A stretch of DNA of 64,000 bases from Ascaphus truei (taxonomy: Eukaryota; Chordata; Amphibia; Anura; Ascaphidae), in NCBI GenBank assembly GCA_036426205.1, contig WSYH01001925.1, positions 37,631 to 101,630 on the forward strand, read 5' to 3'. Below, in pieces: positions 58,180 through 64,000 of this stretch. The stretch's first letter is position 1. The number at the start of each line of letters is the position of its first letter. The notes under the pieces are model-generated. The model was not told the origin of the DNA. It worked only from the letters and a program-made list of their open reading frames with translations, and did no database searches. The position numbers and the translations under genes are program-made.

Positions 58180-58960
58180 GTCAACTAAGGCAACCCCCAC
58201 TAACCGACCTCACAAAAGCAAGGGACCGCTAATGGTGAAAGTGTCGCTCCCCCCGAAACTCGACGAACAGGCCTTTTAACAGCCTAAAGAAGCTCTCTTG
58301 CCCACCAGTGTTGTCACACCTGACTTCCTCCAAGAGTTCGTAGTCCAAACCGATGTCAACGAGATACAGAGGTGGGCATTGGGAGATACGAGATAACGGG
58401 GGACCCCGTGGAGATCGTGTTCCATGCGGGCTAATTAATTTTAAAAGTTGGACGAGGTTGGTTGATGAACAAAAATATATTACTATCCTATACTTTCCTA
58501 CTGCTCTACACTTCCTTCTCCACTCTTCCCTCTCCAGCCCGCTTCCCTCGTCTCACCTTTTCCTCTGCCTCTCCCCCTTTGTCCTTGCCATCTTCGGCAT
58601 CCTCCACCATCTGAGGTCGGGCTGTTGGGCGGTAACTCTCCCACAGGAGTCTCAGAGGTGTGAGTGCGACACCCCAATCCTTTATTTTAAGTATGAAAAC
58701 TACAATCCGCAGGAGAAAAATTACTCCATATAGAGAAGATATCTCGCAATAAAGTGGGCTGTGATACTCACTCAAATACTACATGTTGGGGAGAAAATTC
58801 CAGGTTGATCACGAGATCCTGCACCCCTTACCTGGATGTTGGTCAAATAGGGGAAAAGAATGCTAGAGTGCCCTGTGGTCTCTAGCCTACCAACCTTTTA
58901 AATCTTTCTGTGACCCAGGTCAGGGCACAAACATGGCAATGCTAGACCAGGGTTGTCAAG
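58180..58960 (+). pseudogene. RNase H
   Basis: Reads PPLTDLTKARDR, QAFNSLKKAL-like, TPDFLQEFVVQTDV (first catalytic Asp), EKNYSI, and YYMLGRKFQV. A foreign-looking pyrimidine-rich insert lies at about 58,470-58,660. The right LTR follows within about 60 bases, with GGGGAGGA as the polypurine tract. No integrase lies downstream, which confirms the domain order. Confidence 0.7.
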
Positions 58961-59023
58961 GATGACACTCCCTAATATCCATGGGTCGTCATTGCCCTCT
59001 GCGGTCATGGGCTGGGGAGGATA

Positions 59024-59634
59024 TGTACAGAAACCAGGGTATGGTATAAATTCCATATATAGGGCTCCCAGGATACTGACAGTTTCTATCCTGTTTTGGC
59101 CTGGGAGTGCACCTTATAATACATGCACTCCATCCCACAGTTTGGCAAGCGCTGGAACTGAGGATGAGAGAATCCACCAGAGTTTGTTCTGCTGCCTGAT
59201 TTCTTCACTGTCATGCTAATTAGATATCAGGTATGTTAAGACTGATTTCCTGTTTGCTCTCCCCTCTCCCCAAGAGCCTGGCTGGAATCTGCTGAATTAC
59301 AGAGGGGAGAAGCCTCTTTCCCAAACAGGTTCAATCTTTCTGTTCATGTGTCTAAGTCTGAAAAAGTACCTTGTTTGTTGTTGGTGGTGGGAAAAGCCCT
59401 TCCACCCTGAGTTGGGAAAAATCTAAGTTAAGTTTCCCTCAGGTGAGCAGCTTTTGTTTGCATGTGTTTCTGTTATATGCACTGTGGCAGTCTCAGTGCC
59501 TGGGACTGAATAAACCAGGCATAGCCTGTTTAAAGGAACAGTACGTGACGCCTCATCATTTAACCTACCCTAGAAGACCGTGTTCTAACAGTCCCGGACA
59601 AACGGCGGAGCCCCGGAGTAAGCTGTTTGTCACA
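59024..59634 (+). repeat. Right LTR (611 bases)
   Basis: Aligns to the left LTR end to end. The losses are mostly one to three bases at many sites. Confidence 0.85.
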
Positions 59635-59789
59635 CCACCAAAAATATGGGTGCAGCGACCAGCAACAAGCAACCTTCCTTTGTGTTGGGACATAACAGGT
59701 GTTCGCTTAAACCAATCATTCAAACTTAAGTTGTGTCTTATAGAATTCCTCCACCCTTTGTGGTTTGGTGAGTTTTGTAGTATTTGTAC
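59635..59789 (-). pseudogene. FOX pseudogene, middle part (recognition helix)
   Basis: The minus strand reads YKYYKTHQTTK in one frame, then after a one-base shift KGWRNSIRHNLSLNDWF, the diagnostic forkhead recognition helix, then KRTPVMSQHKG. A second frame change precedes W-S-L-H-P. It joins 42,871 across the LTR element. Confidence 0.75.
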
Positions 59790-60046
59790 AGTGGCGGCCG
59801 CCTTTATTCTCCTGCGGCATTTTCGGCGCAAAATTCGAGCTTGCGGGCAGATGCGGCATGTTCCGGGTCGTGTTCCGGCCGGTTTTAAGTGCCGCGGGCG
59901 TTTTCATTGTTTAGCCCATTGTTTAGCACTATTAGCGTGTCTAGCCGTTCAGCGCTGAACGCGGCTGATCGCGGCTGAACGCGTGGCATACGGGGAAATA
60001 TCGGAGAGCAACTCGGGTATTTTGGAGGTTAAAAGGGGCCGCAGCA
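59790..60046 (+). mobile_element. 257-base GC-rich insertion in the FOX exon
   Basis: GTAC flanks both sides (59,786-59,789 and 60,047-60,050). The ends are loosely inverted (AGTGGCGGCC and GGCCGCAGCA). It interrupts the forkhead helix codons. Its end resembles GGCCGCAGCAGTAC of the elements at 27.5 and 28.2 kb, so the same family is likely. Confidence 0.6.
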
Positions 60047-60050
60047 GTAC

Positions 60051-60155
60051 TTGTCATTGATATACTCATAGATCTCAGATAGAGATGCTATCTTATCTGT
60101 CCCGACTTTAATTACAGAATATATCATATATGCAAAGCTACAAGCTGGTCTTTTG
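60051..60155 (-). pseudogene. FOX pseudogene, 5' part of forkhead domain
   Basis: The minus strand reads SKRPACSFAYMIYSVIK and DKIASLSEIYEYINDKY, forkhead helices 1 and 2, in one uninterrupted frame. TTGCAG just upstream (60,156-60,161) could be a splice acceptor, so this FOX gene probably had an intron before the domain. Exons further 5' were not found. Confidence 0.7.
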
Positions 60156-62590
60156 CTGCAAGGAGTTTCCATTATGTCCCATGCCACACACAGAAATGAA
60201 GTTAATGTCTGACACAGATTATGTTAAATACATACAGGTTATAATAAAAATGGAAACACCAATATTATATACAGTATGAACAGTACATGGTCATTAAACA
60301 ATGAAACATGAATTGCAGCGGTTGTAGGTTTTGATCCTGTTGGGTCTGACACCAGTACTCACTTTCCCATAAGGTGCCTTAGGTTTTTCAATATACTGTA
60401 GGTCTTATCGAATTCCATTTAGGAAGTGTGGGGTGTGAGTCATTTAAATATATTTTGGATATCACATTAGCATATTTCCCAGGTATCTATGTTGTGCTTC
60501 TTTATCGAGCATAGGTGTCTCCCCTTACTGTATGTTAGTTGGAGAAGGGTTTGAGGGGATATATTTAATGCTTGAGACTCTAGCAAAATTGGTCTCATCC
60601 TCCCTCTTTCTCCCCCCCCATGTATCCATTCTGATTTCTTTAGTCCTCAATCTGCTTTCAGATTTATGCAGATGTGCAGATTGAATTTTTACAGTTTTGC
60701 CCATCTCTACTTATAAAGTTATTTTGTGGTTTATTGGGGTTTTTCAAGATATGAACTTATACTGTATATTTTCTATGGTTACTAATGGATAAAATTATTA
60801 TATCAATGAGGTTAATAATACAAAATAATTATTCATGTTTAGTGTTACACAACTGTACGTAAAGTGTGCATAATTAAAAAGCAAGGCTCTGTACTGTTAA
60901 GATATTACATTTTCTTCTACTTCTTCTACAAGTTATTTAGAGCCCCGGAATTTACCAAATCAAGGGATCTATCCCTTTGTCCAAAGTATTTTTTGTAATG
61001 CTGGGTCGAAATGCAAGAAGAGTAGCAACTCGTCTTAGAAAAGCAATACTTCACAGTAAGTACTGAAAACAAAGTCTGTACATTTCAGGAAGTTTATAAT
61101 CTATATAGAGACAATTAATGGATAATATATTACAATATTCCAAGTAATTAGAATATTGATTATATTTGGCAAATTATTTACTGGTTGGATTGAATGTATT
61201 TGCATGCAAGTAAAATGACCACTGATTACCTTAATGAATCTAAAAATTCCACCTATCCATCAATTCAAATTTAAACTCTGTAGTCAAATTTCCCTTTAGT
61301 AGCAATCAGTCTACATTGGTCTTTCAGACCTTAATTGGAATAACTAATCATATTGGAAAAGTTCGGTTGAGCAAGATTTTATAAAAATATTTATCAAAAT
61401 TAAATAGCAAACATTTTAGGGCTCCTATTCATAAGTATTCTTAAGTGAATTATTTCATACACATAATGGAGTAAAGATGTACAGTTGGGGTGAGCATGAA
61501 GTATTGTGTAGTACATACTATATTTGACAACTGCAAGAGATCCTATATTGTATACAAACATTGCTACACAACAGCAAATAACGAGATATTCAGTTGGAGC
61601 TCCATAAATATATGTCATTATACAAGCAAGGAATACATAAGTTATGAAGGAGACCACACCCCTGGGATGGTGCTTCATAAAAACAGAAAACAAAAAAAAA
61701 GTAGTACTTGCCTGTTGTTCACTGCAGCCTTGGTTACAACTTCTAGGGAACTTCAGTGGAGTATCTTGTTTTTCACAATAGAGATCAGAAGGTACAGGCT
61801 TTTGTTTTCCATTATAAGTATAGTACCTACGTTACCACCATACTGAATTATTCACAGCTTTTGAGAAAATGTATACATGTATTGTATATCTTAAAAAGAA
61901 GTACGAAGTACTTGGTTCTTAAAATAAGACTCTAAAGTCTTTTTGCTGAAGGAAGTAAATTGTTTTGTATAATTTACTATTATCATTACTATTACATATT
62001 TAAATATTCACATATTCCTCAATTTTTCTCAACTTTATCATAGACAAAGTTATGATAATAAATGATTAAAAAATGTGTTTTGATTTGTTTATACTGTATC
62101 ATTTTGTTCTTTTTATATATAAAATAAAGCCAACAGAAAAAATATTTTATTTTCTTTTGCAAAGAGTGTACTATTTTAAGAGTAATAAGGATAACTCCAT
62201 GGAAAGCAATATGTCCTTCCTAAAAGACATTTCAAAAGATATATTGGAAATTACAGAAAAAGCTGCCATTTTATAGAAACTTTGGGAAGGATTCAATATG
62301 TCTGGTAAGCAATACATTTATGTCAATTATTTTTTAAGGTAACATTTGAAAGTTTAAATCAATGTCAATAATGAATCTATCTTTCTAAGAGTAGACGGGT
62401 TATTATAGCAATTGTGTTTGCAATTGCTACTGAAATATTGAACTGGGCATTGAAAGCACAATTCTTTTTTTAACCCTAACATTACATTGACAATATGAAT
62501 CACTAGCACAAGAACAGAATTTCCCAGCAAAAAAACATTATTTTAGCCCAGGAGTAGCATAGACCTTGTATCTTTTGTTTTGTTTAATAC
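60156..62590. other. AT-rich DNA; possible small spliced frame
   Basis: This looks like single-copy DNA more than repeat. On the plus strand 60,998-61,055 (MLGRNARRVATRLRKAILH, then a GTAAGT donor) could join 62,167-62,276 (YYFKSNKDNSMES onward, stop at 62,274) in phase. I do not recognise the product, and chance is a real alternative. Confidence 0.3.
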
Positions 62591-62930
62591 CATATTTCTT
62601 CGATTCTTAGACGCCATCGATTCTAAGATGCACCCTTGATTTAATAAAAAAAAGTTTGGGGAAAAAAACCCACTATATTAAATTAAATGTGCCGAGTTTT
62701 TTTTTAAATAGCAGACAATAGGATACATAGAGCTACACTACACTACTCTACATTAGACTGCACTACAACTTTATGCTGCAGCCATGCTGCCGCTGAGCGC
62801 ACTTGGCGAGATAACTTCAGCTACTATGGCCACACTCACATGGCGCTCGTGCACATACGCTCTCCAAAGCTCAGCGCTTGGAGAGACATGGAAATTTGAT
62901 TTCCATGCACTCAGCTTGGAATAACCAATG
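62591..62930. other. DNA-transposon-like end, family unknown
   Basis: Holds ATATTTCTTCGATTCTTAGA and GATTCTAAGATGCACCC, the kind of terminal phrase found in many vertebrate non-autonomous DNA elements. The other end was not located. Confidence 0.35.
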
Positions 62931-63235
62931 GGGGAGAGAGACAGACTCAGAATGGGTAGAGAGACAAACACAGAATGGGGAGAGAGGGACAGACATAGTA
63001 TGGGGAGAGAGTGGCAGACACAGAATGGGGAGAGAGAATGTATCGGATGAGCGGAGAGAGAATGGATGGATCTGGGGGACAGAGAGAATGGAGCGGAAGG
63101 AGATAATAGAGGGGAGGGAGAGAATGGAGGGAAGGGGGGAAAGGAGGGAAGGGGGGAGGGGAGAATGGATGGAAGGGGGAGGGAGAAAATGGAGGGACAC
63201 ACACACAGACAGGCACACAGACACACACACACACA
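62931..63235. repeat. Purine-rich minisatellite
   Basis: Repeats of GACACAGAATGGGGAGAGAG and relatives, ending in (CA)n. Long frames here are low-complexity artefacts. Confidence 0.85.
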
Positions 63236-63346
63236 CTAGGGTGACCAGAATTTGAAAATGAAAAACCGGGACACTATTTTTTTTTACATTAGCAGTTTAT
63301 TTATTGTATTACACTTATACTTTACTATCATTAGTCCTTGTAACAT
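63236..63346 (+). other. Possible DNA-transposon end
   Basis: TAGGGTGACCAGAATTTGAA followed by AAAACCGGGACAC resembles the terminal phrase of widespread vertebrate hAT-like elements. Confidence 0.35.
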
Positions 63347-63349
63347 AGT

Positions 63350-63380
<31 letters not shown>
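63347..63380. repeat. (TG)n microsatellite
   Basis: About 34 bases of TG. Confidence 0.95.
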
Positions 63381-63649
63381 CAGATGGCCTCACTAATCGA
63401 ACAAAAAAAATGCCAGATGTGAATGACTTCTGTACCCATTAACCAGTGTCAGGATGCCCCCTCTTCACAATTTCTAAAGCAGCAATCGCACCTGGGATCT
63501 TACCTGATCCGCAGTCCCTCAAGGTACTATACCGGAGGGGAGGTGTTACCTACAGTACCTGTCTTCCGATGTCTCCCGTGTGAAACTTGAGAATCTGGAA
63601 GAAAGCAGGATAGGTTACTTCGGTGTAGATATACGGCAGTTTAAGATGA

Positions 63650-64000
63650 GACAGAGAGGAAGACAGGGAGGGAGAGATGGAGAGAGGGAGGGAGAGGTAG
63701 ACAGAGGGAGACAAGGAGGGAGAGAGAGAGGGAGAGAGGGAGGGAGAGGGAGAGAGGGAGGGAGAGGGAGGGAGAGGGAGACAGGGAGGGAGAGGGAGAC
63801 AGGGAGGGAGAGGGAGACAGAGAGGGAGGGGGAGACCGAGAAGGAGGGGGAGACAGAGAGGGAGACAGAGAGGGAGACAGAGGGAGACAGAGGGAGACAG
63901 AGAGAGACAGAGAGGGAGACAGAGAGGCAGGGAGAGGGAGACAGAGAGGGAGTAAGAGGGAGACAGAGAGGGAGGAAGAGGGAGACAGAGAGGGAGGAAG
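63650..64000. repeat. GA-rich simple repeat, runs off the window
   Basis: Variable GAGAGGGAGACAGAGAGGGA units to the last base. Confidence 0.95.

Larger units (their letters stand above)
42872..59634 (+). mobile_element. Gmr1-like Ty3/gypsy LTR element inserted in the FOX gene
   Basis: The LTRs (42,872-43,513 and 59,024-59,634) share TG...CA ends with TGTGACA/TGTCACA inverted tips; the right LTR starts TGTACAG. The flanking 4 bases are CCAC on both sides. Internal order is SCAN-like gag, protease, a long unexplained stretch, integrase, reverse transcriptase, RNase H, then a purine tract and the right LTR. Integrase before reverse transcriptase defines the Gmr1 group. At 16.8 kb it is far longer than usual for such elements. 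Confidence 0.8.

Noticed and set aside
61400..61693. Minus-strand frame with hydrophobic stretches that could be a membrane protein
   Set aside because: AT-rich DNA gives such residues by chance; no domain, and an equally long frame lies on the other strand.
62771..63255. Several overlapping frames of 90-150 residues
   Set aside because: All are produced by purine-rich repeats read in different frames; composition is Ser/Pro or Glu/Arg repeats.

Overview
The window is repeat-dense vertebrate DNA, most likely amphibian and probably anuran. This rests on the mixture of families: CR1-like LINE pieces with a 3' end typical of frog genomes, L1/Tx1-like LINE pieces, many Penelope-like elements (PLEs) with hammerhead-ribozyme ends, a chromodomain Ty3/gypsy element, and a SCAN-gag (Gmr1-like) LTR element. 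No intact host gene was found. Nearly every coding stretch is a decayed transposon gene. The one recognisable host-type sequence is a broken forkhead (FOX) gene.

Layout. 1-1.16 kb: unassigned repeat-like DNA. 1.16-15.8 kb: a cluster of one DNA-transposon family. Two near-complete copies (A about 1.16-6.5 kb, B 9.20-15.63 kb) and one internally deleted copy carry a divergent gene pair: a BEN-like protein on the minus strand and a five-exon Tc1/mariner-type DDE transposase on the plus strand. An inverted L1 ORF1 fragment (6.5-8.16 kb) sits between them. 16.27-18.62 kb: a CR1-like LINE split by a PLE terminal repeat. 18.61-19.38 kb: L1 ORF2 C-terminus. 19.5-20.0 kb: PLE terminal repeat. 20.0-22.5 kb: minus-strand chromodomain gypsy pol, LTR and gag start. 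22.7-25.35 kb: four PLE terminal repeats with hammerheads. 25.35-26.8 kb: AT-rich DNA. 26.85-28.28 kb: a tandem duplication of about 0.72 kb. 29.1-34.1 kb: nested PLEs with inverted terminal repeats. 34.1-36.08 kb: a pogo/Tigger-like non-autonomous element filled with a minisatellite and (CA)n. 36.1-41.6 kb: PLE fragments and a second PLE with arms of about 1.07 kb. 42.1-42.55 kb: LINE 3' end. 42.55-60.16 kb: the FOX pseudogene, split by a 16.8-kb LTR element (42,872-59,634). 60.2-64 kb: AT-rich DNA ending in purine-rich simple repeats.

How the parts work together. In the DNA-transposon family the BEN-like gene and the transposase are head to head and share an intergenic region with a TATA box in front of the transposase. 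In the PLEs, a reverse transcriptase plus GIY-YIG endonuclease is flanked by terminal repeats that each carry a minimal hammerhead ribozyme. In the LTR element the order is gag (SCAN-like), protease, integrase, reverse transcriptase, RNase H. Integrase before reverse transcriptase is the Gmr1 arrangement.

Most notable: about a dozen hammerhead motifs, with two PLE subfamilies that change core positions 3 and 8 together (C-G to U-A); a BEN-plus-DDE transposon whose inferred catalytic spacing is 32 residues rather than 34; a forkhead gene split by a retroelement with a 4-bp target duplication; and about 10.9 kb inside that retroelement that no known domain explains, with abrupt base-composition steps that may be an assembly or read-quality artefact.
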